Shown here in pieces: positions 1 to 7,391 of a stretch of DNA of 64,000 bases. The stretch covers positions 1,426,001 through 1,490,000 of the forward strand of contig NZ_JACHMN010000003.1 in assembly GCF_014204945.1 (NCBI RefSeq), in the 5' to 3' direction. The stretch comes from Allocatelliglobosispora scoriae (GTDB taxonomy: Bacteria; Actinomycetota; Actinomycetes; Mycobacteriales; Micromonosporaceae). How positions within the stretch are numbered: position 1 is the first letter of the stretch; every line of letters begins with the position of its first letter. The position numbers were made by a program, and so were the translations under genes. Under the pieces are notes generated by a model. The model saw only the letters and a list, made by a program, of their open reading frames with translations. It did no database searches and was not told where the DNA came from.

Positions 1-2792
1 TTGAACAGCACCTGGACCAGCGGGTTGCGGCTGAGGTCCCGGTCCACCCCGAGGCTGCCGACGATCCGCTCCAGCGGCGTCTCGGCCTGGGCGAGGGACG
101 CCATCACGGTGTCGCCGCAGGCCCGTACGTGGGTGGTGAAGTCCCGGCCGTCGTCGACGGTGAGCCGCAGCGGCACGGTGTCGACGCAGAAGCCGATCAT
201 CGGTTCGAAGGCCGGGTGCCGCCGGTCGGCGATGGGGGCGCCGATGATGAGGTCCCGCTGCCCGGTCAGCCGTCGCAGGTGCTGGGCGAAGGCCGCCAGC
301 AGCACGGCGTAGGGCGTCGTGCCGAGGTGCACGGCGAGCTCGCGGACGGCGTCGGCGGTCGCGGTGGGGATCTCGGCACGGACCGCGCTGCCGGTGAAGG
401 TCTGCACCGGCGGGCGGGCGTGATCGCGGGGCAGGTCCAGCACCGTCGGCGCTCCGCGCAGCCGCTCCGTCCACCAGGTCAGCGCGGTCTCGGAATCCGC
501 GGCGTCCCGGTCGCGCAGCCAGCCGACGTAGTCGGCGAAGGTCGCCGGCAGCGGGTCGAGCACGGGCTCCGCGCCGGTGACCGCGATCGCGTAGGCCTCG
601 CCGAGATCGCGGTAGAGCACCTCCTGCGACCAGCCGTCGAAGACCGCGTGGTGCACGGTGATCGCGAGCACGTGCTCGGTCTCGTCGAGCCGCAGCAGCC
701 GCGCCCGCCACAGCGGACCCGCGGCGAGGTCGAAGCGCTCCAGCGCCACGCGTTCCAGTTGCTCGCGCAGGGTCGCCTCGTCGACGGGGACGACCGGCAG
801 CGGCACCTCGGTGTCGGCCGGGTCGACGTGCACGTAGGGCACGCCGCCGGAGTCCGGGAAGCGCCACCGCAGCACCTCGTGCCGGGCCGCGACCGCCCGC
901 AGCGCGACGGCGAGGGCATCGACGTCGATCGGCCCGTGCAGCCGCTCGGCGAGGGCGATGTTATAGGCCGGCGTCTCCTTGGCGAGCCGGTCCACGAACC
1001 ACACCCGCCGCTGCGCCGCCGAGAGCACGGGCGGCTGGCCCGTGCGCAGCGGCGCCGTCCCGGTCTGCTCGGCCTTGGCGACCCGCGCGGCGAACCCGGC
1101 GAGGGTGCGCCCCTCGACGATCTCCTCGACGGTCACCGCCCGGCCGAGCTCCGCCCGCACCGCCGCGACCAGGCGCATCGCGAGCAGTGAGTGTCCGCCG
1201 CTGGCGAAGAAGTCGTCGTCGAGTCCCGGCTCGCGCACCCCGAGCACCCGGCTCCAGACCGTGGCCACCGCGCGCTCCATCGGGGAGTACGCCACCAGCC
1301 CCGCCGCCTCGGCCGGCACCGCGACCGGGGCGTTGGCGGCCCGCAGCGCGGCCATGTCGACCTTGCCGGAGTTGTTGAGCGGCAACGTGTCCAGCCGCAC
1401 CACCCGGGTCGGCGTCATGTAGACCGGCAGCCGTTCGGTGCAGTAGTCGCGCAGCTCGATGAGGTCGGGAGCGGTCGCCGGGGCGAGGTAGGCGACGAGT
1501 TCGGGCAGCCCCGTCGCGCTCGGGCTCACATCCGTGATGGCCTGCGCCACGCCCGGGTGCCCGCGCAGCACGCTCTCGATCTCGCCCAGCTCGACCCGCT
1601 GCCCGGAGACCTTGACCTGCCGGTCGAGCCGCCCGAGGTAGATGATGCCGTGGTCGGGATCGCGGACGACGAGGTCGCCGGTGCGGTAGAGCCGGGAGCC
1701 GGGGACCCCGCTGAACGGGTCCGGGATGAACCGGTCGGCGGTGAGCGCCGGCCGCCCGAGGTAGCCCCGGGACACCTGCGGACCGCCGATGAGCAGCTCA
1801 CCGGGTGTGCCGACGGGGCACTCCAGCATCTGTTCATCGAGGATGTAGGCGGCGCAGTCGGGCAGCGCGTGGCCGATCGGCACCGGCGTGTCCCAGGTCC
1901 CGGTCAGCTCCGCGCCGACCACGACGATGGTGGTCTCGGTCGGGCCGTACCAGTTGATGAATCGGCGCCCCGGCGGCGCGGACCAGCGTGCCACCTGCTC
2001 GGGGCCGGGCGACTCGCCGCCGGTGATCGCATGGGTGAAGCTGGGCAGCCGGTCCGGGTCGAGCAGCGGCAGCAGCGCCGGCGGCAGCAGGCCCCAGGTG
2101 ACCTGGTGCTCCTCCATGAAGGTCTGCAGCCGGGTGGGGTCGATCTTGTCCCGCTCGGGTACGAGGGCCAGCGAACCGCCGCTGATGAGCGACGCGAAGG
2201 TGTCGAGGACCGAGACGTCCCAGCCGAGCGCCGCGAAGCCGACGCAGCGGGACCACTCGCCGAGGTCCAGCATCTCGACGGCCGTGGTGATGTAGGCGAC
2301 CGCGTTCGCGTGCGTGACGACGACGCCCTTGGGCAGACCGGTCGAGCCCGACGTGTAGAGGACGTAGGCGGCGTTGCCCGGCCGGGCGCGGTTGACCGGC
2401 GCGGGTCCGGGCTCCCCGGCCGAGCTCGGCACCAGGATGAGCCCGTCGCCCGCGAGGGCCGCGGCACCGGCGTCGTCGACCACCGCGATGCTGATCCCGG
2501 CGTCGTCGATGACGAGCCGGTTGCGTGCGGGCGGGTGGGTCGGGTCCAGCGGCACGTAGGCACCGCCCGCCCGCTGGATGGCGAGCATCGCCACCACCAT
2601 CGACGGATCGCGCCGGTGCGAGATGCCGACCCTGGAGTCGGGTCCGACGCCGTGCTGGACCAGCACCGCCGCGAGTGCGCTCGACCGGGCGTCGAGCTCG
2701 CCGTAGGTGAGGGTCTTCTCCCAGGTCCGCACGGCGAGCGCGTCCGGTCGGCGGCCGGCCTGCTCGACGAAGAGGTCGCAGATGAGGGTCAT
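1..2792 (-). CDS. Non-ribosomal peptide synthetase, A-PCP-C (3' end outside window)
   Basis: Activates an amino acid as adenylate, loads it on a phosphopantetheine arm and passes it to a condensation domain. The frame is open from ATG 2792 to the window edge, about 930 residues. The order is adenylation first (A3 YTSGSTGLPKG near residue 150, A5 NWYGPTETT, A7 YRTGDLV, A8 GRLDRQVKVSGQRVELGEIE, A10-like NNSGKVD), then PCP (GGHSLL, attachment Ser535), then condensation (C1 SAAQRRVWF near 590, catalytic HHAVFDG at 714-720). The last visible residues resemble the NPLVQV core of C domains. There is no condensation domain in front of the A domain, so it looks like an initiation or stand-alone loading module. 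The specificity pocket contains D235, V236, L239 and W322 in GrsA numbering; I do not predict a substrate. ATG 2792 overlaps the stop of the upstream thioesterase/LanB gene (ATGA), implying coupled translation. Confidence 0.95.
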   Translation of the reverse strand, partial: MTLICDLFVEQAGRRPDALAVRTWEKTLTYGELDARSSALAAVLVQHGVGPDSRVGISHRRDPSMVVAMLAIQRAGGAYVPLDPTHPPARNRLVIDDAGISIAVVDDAGAAALAGDGLILVPSSAGEPGPAPVNRARPGNAAYVLYTSGSTGLPKGVVVTHANAVAYITTAVEMLDLGEWSRCVGFAALGWDVSVLDTFASLISGGSLALVPERDKIDPTRLQTFMEEHQVTWGLLPPALLPLLDPDRLPSFTHAITGGESPGPEQVARWSAPPGRRFINWYGPTETTIVVVGAELTGTWDTPVPIGHALPDCAAYILDEQMLECPVGTPGELLIGGPQVSRGYLGRPALTADRFIPDPFSGVPGSRLYRTGDLVVRDPDHGIIYLGRLDRQVKVSGQRVELGEIESVLRGHPGVAQAITDVSPSATGLPELVAYLAPATAPDLIELRDYCTERLPVYMTPTRVVRLDTLPLNNSGKVDMAALRAANAPVAVPAEAAGLVAYSPMERAVATVWSRVLGVREPGLDDDFFASGGHSLLAMRLVAAVRAELGRAVTVEEIVEGRTLAGFAARVAKAEQTGTAPLRTGQPPVLSAAQRRVWFVDRLAKETPAYNIALAERLHGPIDVDALAVALRAVAARHEVLRWRFPDSGGVPYVHVDPADTEVPLPVVPVDEATLREQLERVALERFDLAAGPLWRARLLRLDETEHVLAITVHHAVFDGWSQEVLYRDLGEAYAIAVTGAEPVLDPLPATFADYVGWLRDRDAADSETALTWWTERLRGAPTVLDLPRDHARPPVQTFTGSAVRAEIPTATADAVRELAVHLGTTPYAVLLAAFAQHLRRLTGQRDLIIGAPIADRRHPAFEPMIGFCVDTVPLRLTVDDGRDFTTHVRACGDTVMASLAQAETPLERIVGSLGVDRDLSRNPLVQVLF

Positions 2793-5700
2793 CGGCCCGG
2801 CTCCTTCGACATGCTCTGCGGTGCGCGAGCGGTGAGGCTCGAGTGCGGGTCGCGGACCTGGATCCGCAGCTCGGAGAAGTAGCCGCGTCCGGCGCTGTCG
2901 GGCACCCAGGCCTGGTCGGTGCCGGGCAGCATCTCGCTCACCGTGATCCGCACCCGGTCGCCGTGCGCGGTCCGCGTCCCCCGCAGCAGGGCGCACAGCG
3001 CACTGATGTAGGTCGGGCTCGTCAGGTCCACGTAGGTCGGTTTCGTCTCGGTGGCGACGGAGACGAAGACCTGGTCCGGCAGGCCGAGTGCGGCTCGCCA
3101 GCGGCGCGCGGCGAGGTACTGCTGCTCCTCGCCCTTGGCGTCGGCGAGCCCGGTCTCGGCGAGCGTGGTACGCCAGGTCTCGCGGGCCACCACCATCCGG
3201 TCGACCGTGATCCGGGGCGCGTGCCCGGTGCTCGCGACGAGCTTGAAGGAGCCCTGGGTATGGGCGTTGGTGATCACTTCGGCGAAGAGCTCGATCAGGG
3301 GCCACCGATGCCTACCGGCGTGGACGAAGAGGTCGCCGTCCTTCTCGCTCAGCGTCAGGGCGGTCACCGGCAGGAGCCGGTCGGGGTCGGCGCCGGGGGC
3401 GGGCGCGATGCCGAGCTGCACGTCGCTGTCGTTGTGCAGGCCCGCGCCGAGGCGGGGCGTGTTGCGCGGCCACGACAGCGGATAGAGCGGCAGCACCCGT
3501 TCGGGCCCGGCGTCGGCGAGCATCGCCGCGGCCAGCTCCGGCCGGTTGGGCGCCCAGAGCAGGAAGAGTTCGGAGTCGAGCGTGGTGAGCGCGGTGTGCA
3601 GCTCGCCGAGGACGACCGTGAAGTCGCCCCGCTCGATCGCCTCGACGCTCTCGGCACAGATGTGCAGGTCGGGGCTGTGCATCCGGGCCGCGGCCCAGGC
3701 CGGGCGCTCGGCCGGAAAGACGTCCTTGACGATGTCGGCGAGGTCGGCGCTGGCCAGCGTGACCTCGTGCGTCTCCGGGCCGAAGCGGTCCAGGCGGAAC
3801 AGCTGCGCCCAGCGCCGGGTGAACTCGTCGGTGACCGCGTCGATGGGCCGGTCCACCGTGCCGAACAGGGTTCCCTGCGCCAGGTACCAGAACTGGCCGA
3901 AGGGCACGTCGGCGGAGCCGTGCTCGCGGGCGAGGTCGTCGTAGAGTTCCCGCAGCACGGCGAGGTAGGCGTCGGCGGTCGCCACGGTGAGCCACCGGGC
4001 AGCCTGCAGCATGATGGCGAGCGGGGCGGCGATCGCCGTCAGCACCGGCGCGCCGAAGCTCAGCTCCAGGTCGCGGTCGCACTCCTCGACGCAGAGGGTG
4101 CGACCGGCGTACATCTCGCCGGAGCGGCGCTGGGCGTCGCGGCCGGTGAGCTCGACGAAGATGCGGTCCAGCGCGTCGAGCGCCTCCTTCAGCGCCTCGG
4201 CATCACCGGCTGCGGCACCGACGGCTTCGCGGGCCGCGCGCAGCGTGGCGTAGCTCGCCAGGAGCTCCGCCCGGATCGACGGATCGCCGATGGCGCCGAG
4301 CTGCTCCGCGAGCGACTCCTCGGCGTGCAGCCGCATCGGCAGGTCGAGGTCCCAGCGGATCAGCTCGCGGTCGGCGAGCTGGCCGAGCAGGATCAGCGCG
4401 TCGTCGCTGTTGCGCAGCGGCGAGTCCGGGTCGTTCGCGGCGGAGCGGGCGATCTCGATCGCCGGCCGGCGGCCGTCGCAGCGCGACAGCAGCGAGGCCT
4501 CGGCCGCGGTGAGCGACACGGGCGCGTGGGCCGGGCGCAGGAGCTGCCGGCCGCGCAGGCTCAGCTGGGCGTGGAGGGACGGCCGCAGCCACTGGCGGAC
4601 GCGGGGCTCCGAGGTGATCGCCGCGGCGAAGGCCGACAGCGCCCAGTGCTCCAGGAAGACCCGCCGGCCGCTGATGAGACCTGGTCCGGGCCGGGCGGTG
4701 ACGGCGGGGCCGTCCGGGTCGAGTGTGATCCATTTCACCGGGCCGAAGAAGCCGATCGTCTCGTTCTTGGCGCAGTAGCGCTGCCAGTACTGGGCGATCG
4801 TCTCCTCCCGCTGGCGGCGCTTGGAGTTGCGCGGAGCGACGGCGCCCTGGTTGCGGACGCCGTCCACGGCGTGCATCGCGGTGCGGTTCTGCCAGGTCAC
4901 GGCCTCGCGGAAGAGCGGATCGCCGGTGATCGCCCAGACCTCGGCGCTGACCCGGGCCACCGCCTCGGCGTAGGCGCGGGCGTAGGCCTCGCCGTCGGCG
5001 CCGCCGCCGAGGTGGGCGTCGGCGACCGCGGCGAGCTCGGGCGCGGCGAGCCGGTGCAGGCCGTCGGCCGGGAAGCCGGTGGTCCGCAGCAGCGCCGAGC
5101 GCCACACGCTCCACTCGGTGCCGGGCAGCGGGATGTGGTGGTCCGTGCCGCCGGGGTCGTTCGTGGTGTCGACGGGCACGGGGGTCTCGGCGGCCTCGGC
5201 GTCGGCCAGGTCGTCCTGCTCGTGGACGGCGCCGAGCAGGTCGGTGGTGATGAGCGCGGTCACGGTCGGCGCCTCGCTATGCAGGAAGAAGTGGCCGCCC
5301 GCGGTGCGGCGGAGTTGGAAGCCCACGCTGGTGTGCGCGGCCCAGCCCCGCATCAGGTCCGGCGGGACGGAGGCGTCGGCGAGGCCGCCGAAGCCGACGA
5401 TGCGCACGGGCAGCGGCTCGCCCGGCGTGTAGCGGTAGTCGTCGATCCAGCGGAAGTCCGCGCGCAGCATCGGCAGCAGCAGCTCGCGCAGCTCGGGCAC
5501 GTCCATCACCCCGGCCGGTACGCCACCGAGCTGCTCCAGTCCCTCGACGAACCCGTCGTCGGGCCGGTCGGCGATGCGCACGATCGGTTCGGTGAGGTCG
5601 GGCGGGCGGGCGGCGCCGACGTAGAAGCGCAGCGGCATCGGGCTGCCGAGGGCGCGCAGGGCGCGGATCACCTCGAAACCGAGCCGGGCTCCCATGCTGT

Positions 5701-5992
5701 GGCCATAGATAGCGTATGGTCGATCGATCCGACGCGCGATGGCGGCTGCGATCTCCTCGGCGTCGATCCGCAACGGCTCGGCGATCCTGGTCTCCCGGCC
5801 CGCGAGCTGGATCGGCTGCAGGTCGACGGCGGCCGGGAAGGCCTGTCGCCAGGACCGGAAGGCGCTGGCACCGCCACCGGCGAAGGGCAGGCAGAAGAGG
5901 ATGACCTCGGCGTCGTGCCGGGTCGCGTTCGGGAAGAGCGGATCGGCACCACCGGGATGCGGGCGCGCGTCAGTCGGTTCCCGAAGGGGCAT
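2789..5992 (-). CDS. Type II thioesterase fused to LanB-like (lantibiotic dehydratase N-terminal type) domain
   Basis: One continuous 1067-residue frame. Residues about 28-255 form a type II thioesterase of the GrsT kind: nucleophile Ser99 in GHSMG, Asp206 in GLADASV and His234 in GGHFFL. This class removes misloaded groups from carrier proteins. Residues about 287-1060 resemble the glutamylating N-terminal part of class I lantibiotic dehydratases: KNETIGFFGPV at 409-419 sits where LanB proteins have a TPFG-like motif, and YAGRTLCVEECDRDLEL lies at 627-643. The linker (about 258-286) is acidic and Pro-rich. The start at 5992 is chosen for the GGAGG 8-9 bases upstream; the frame could extend upstream to a GTG at 6112 without a good ribosome site. 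The gene is first in an operon with the NRPS. The family assignment of the second half is by motif only. Its substrate, and whether it uses glutamyl-tRNA, is inference. Confidence 0.82.
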   Translation of the reverse strand: MPLREPTDARPHPGGADPLFPNATRHDAEVILFCLPFAGGGASAFRSWRQAFPAAVDLQPIQLAGRETRIAEPLRIDAEEIAAAIARRIDRPYAIYGHSMGARLGFEVIRALRALGSPMPLRFYVGAARPPDLTEPIVRIADRPDDGFVEGLEQLGGVPAGVMDVPELRELLLPMLRADFRWIDDYRYTPGEPLPVRIVGFGGLADASVPPDLMRGWAAHTSVGFQLRRTAGGHFFLHSEAPTVTALITTDLLGAVHEQDDLADAEAAETPVPVDTTNDPGGTDHHIPLPGTEWSVWRSALLRTTGFPADGLHRLAAPELAAVADAHLGGGADGEAYARAYAEAVARVSAEVWAITGDPLFREAVTWQNRTAMHAVDGVRNQGAVAPRNSKRRQREETIAQYWQRYCAKNETIGFFGPVKWITLDPDGPAVTARPGPGLISGRRVFLEHWALSAFAAAITSEPRVRQWLRPSLHAQLSLRGRQLLRPAHAPVSLTAAEASLLSRCDGRRPAIEIARSAANDPDSPLRNSDDALILLGQLADRELIRWDLDLPMRLHAEESLAEQLGAIGDPSIRAELLASYATLRAAREAVGAAAGDAEALKEALDALDRIFVELTGRDAQRRSGEMYAGRTLCVEECDRDLELSFGAPVLTAIAAPLAIMLQAARWLTVATADAYLAVLRELYDDLAREHGSADVPFGQFWYLAQGTLFGTVDRPIDAVTDEFTRRWAQLFRLDRFGPETHEVTLASADLADIVKDVFPAERPAWAAARMHSPDLHICAESVEAIERGDFTVVLGELHTALTTLDSELFLLWAPNRPELAAAMLADAGPERVLPLYPLSWPRNTPRLGAGLHNDSDVQLGIAPAPGADPDRLLPVTALTLSEKDGDLFVHAGRHRWPLIELFAEVITNAHTQGSFKLVASTGHAPRITVDRMVVARETWRTTLAETGLADAKGEEQQYLAARRWRAALGLPDQVFVSVATETKPTYVDLTSPTYISALCALLRGTRTAHGDRVRITVSEMLPGTDQAWVPDSAGRGYFSELRIQVRDPHSSLTARAPQSMSKEPGR

Positions 5993-6268
5993 GGGATGAG
6001 CCTCCGTGCTCGTGATCCGCCATGCCGTCGGATCACGACGGCGAACGGAACGTTGTGCGGTGGCCGGAACACTAGTTCGCATGGAGTCGGTAGTGGAATG
6101 GAGTTCATCCACCGGGGCTGATCTAGTGGGAATCCCTTAACGCACAGTGAAAACGGGCAGATCACGGCGTGAACGGGTCAAAGATAGTGCGATGTATCAA
6201 TGATCTTCCCGACCTATCTCCACGAATCACATTAAGTGGTACGGATCGATGAATGCGGTGAGTCACCA

Positions 6269-6292
6269 TGGCTGTCAAATAGACGACAGCCA
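6269..6292. promoter_or_regulatory. Perfect 8-bp inverted repeat, candidate operator
   Basis: TGGCTGTC (6269-6276) and GACAGCCA (6285-6292) are separated by 8 bases. It lies in the middle of the divergent promoter region of the NRPS operon. The size and spacing suit a dimeric regulator. No cognate regulator gene is visible next to it. Confidence 0.4.
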
Positions 6293-6302
6293 CCGGGTTG
6301 AC

Positions 6303-6339
6303 TGCATCACTGTTTCGCATGCCTCGATTGAGTGATGCA
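6303..6339. promoter_or_regulatory. Perfect 9-bp inverted repeat, candidate regulatory site
   Basis: TGCATCACT (6303-6311) and AGTGATGCA (6331-6339) form perfect arms 19 bases apart. TTGAGT/ACTCAA (6328-6333 and 6352-6357) overlaps it. It lies about 200 bases upstream of the GTG at 6540, so it may act on the plus-strand operon. Confidence 0.35.
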
Positions 6340-6539
6340 TGGCGCTCTATGACTCAAGCATCTTTGTTCCCGGATAGCGAGCAACCGGGCGCTTTATGGT
6401 AATTATCTGTTTAAGGTGTTCTGCACGTTTCGTTAACCTGGACGACAGGAGCCGTTCGCCCGCCGCCGATAGGTTCACGAGCCGGTAGGCGGACTGAGGC
6501 CGTCAGGTAGGCTGGACTCTCTCCATCGATAGGACACAC

Positions 6540-7391
6540 GTGCACCACGCCAATCACTTCTACGGACATGCTCACGTGCTCGCCCGCTACTGCGGTCTCG
6601 ATCTCTCCGACGGGCAGGATCCGCCCAAGATCGAGGGGTACGTCCAGCACGGCTGGAACATCGGCGACGGTCTGGCACCGGGACACCCCTACGCGGAGCG
6701 CACCCCCATCTTCGCCTGGTCGGAACGGGTCCGCCGCACGGCGTGGTCGATGGGCAAGCGCAACGTGGTCGTGATCGGCGCGCCCTGGATCTACCTCCAG
6801 GAGGTGGAGCCGGAGCTGGGCGCGGTGCCCGAGGCCGAGCGCGAGGGCACGATCTACTACCCCTTCCACGGATGGGAGGGCGGGCACGTCAAGGGTGACC
6901 ACGGCAAGCTGATCGAGCAGATCAAGGATGTCGAGACCGGTCCGGTGACGGTCTGCCTCTACTGGCAGGAGTACCGCACCCCGAAGGTCCGCCGCCGCTA
7001 CGAGAACGCCGGCTTCCGGATCGTCAGCCACGGCTACCGGGGCCACTGGTGGAAGGACACCGACCCGCACTTCCTCACCAAGCAGCTCGTCGAGCTGCGG
7101 CGGCACCGCCGGATCGCCTCCAACCGGGTCAGCAGCGCCCTCTTCTACGGCATCGCGTCCGGCTGCGAACCGGCCGTCTACGGTAATCCGATGACCCTGC
7201 AGGGCGAGGACCCGGCCTACGGCGGCGTGCCCAGGATCCGGCGCCAGTGGCCGGAGTTGCACGGGGTCGCCCCCGACGTCGAGACGGCCCGGCAGCTCGC
7301 CGCCGCCGAGCTCGGCAAGGACTTTCGCTGTAGCCCGGAGGAACTGCGCCACCTGCTCGGGTGGGCGCGCACAACGGAGGTGGCACGATGA
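6540..7391 (+). CDS. Unrecognised protein, possibly GT-B-like glycan transferase
   Basis: 283 residues, GTG start with AGGA five bases upstream. No signal peptide or membrane segment is apparent. Features include a His-rich start (HHANHFYGHAH), YVQHGWNIGDG, a segment reading VVVIGAPWIYL that looks like a buried beta strand, and near the C terminus ALFYGIASGCEPAVYGNPM. That last pattern resembles the acceptor/donor-side loop of GT-B sugar transferases, where a conserved small-residue and acidic stretch binds the nucleotide sugar. I cannot assign a family. The gene is coupled to the next one (ATGA overlap), whose C terminus also looks like that of surface-glycan enzymes, so the pair probably works together. 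Confidence 0.75.
   Translation: MHHANHFYGHAHVLARYCGLDLSDGQDPPKIEGYVQHGWNIGDGLAPGHPYAERTPIFAWSERVRRTAWSMGKRNVVVIGAPWIYLQEVEPELGAVPEAEREGTIYYPFHGWEGGHVKGDHGKLIEQIKDVETGPVTVCLYWQEYRTPKVRRRYENAGFRIVSHGYRGHWWKDTDPHFLTKQLVELRRHRRIASNRVSSALFYGIASGCEPAVYGNPMTLQGEDPAYGGVPRIRRQWPELHGVAPDVETARQLAAAELGKDFRCSPEELRHLLGWARTTEVAR

Larger units (their letters stand above)
5993..6539. promoter_or_regulatory. Divergent intergenic region between NRPS operon and 6540 gene pair
   Basis: 547 bases without a convincing gene, clearly more AT-rich than the surroundings, between two divergently transcribed operons. It probably holds both promoters. It contains several short inverted repeats (listed separately). No precursor-peptide ORF with a convincing ribosome site was recognised in it. 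Confidence 0.6.

Noticed and set aside
1191-2882. 563-codon open frame on the plus strand
   Set aside because: Antisense to the NRPS gene; the minus-strand reading has all NRPS motifs.
2843-6121. 1092-codon open frame on the plus strand
   Set aside because: It is antisense to the TE-LanB gene. Its translation is Arg/Gly/Val-rich with no motif, as expected in the shadow frame of GC-rich genes.
5993-6165. Possible small RiPP precursor upstream of the LanB-like gene
   Set aside because: The minus-strand frame starting at 6165 runs on into the TE-LanB gene out of phase and has no leader/core look or ribosome site. A precursor could still lie outside the window.
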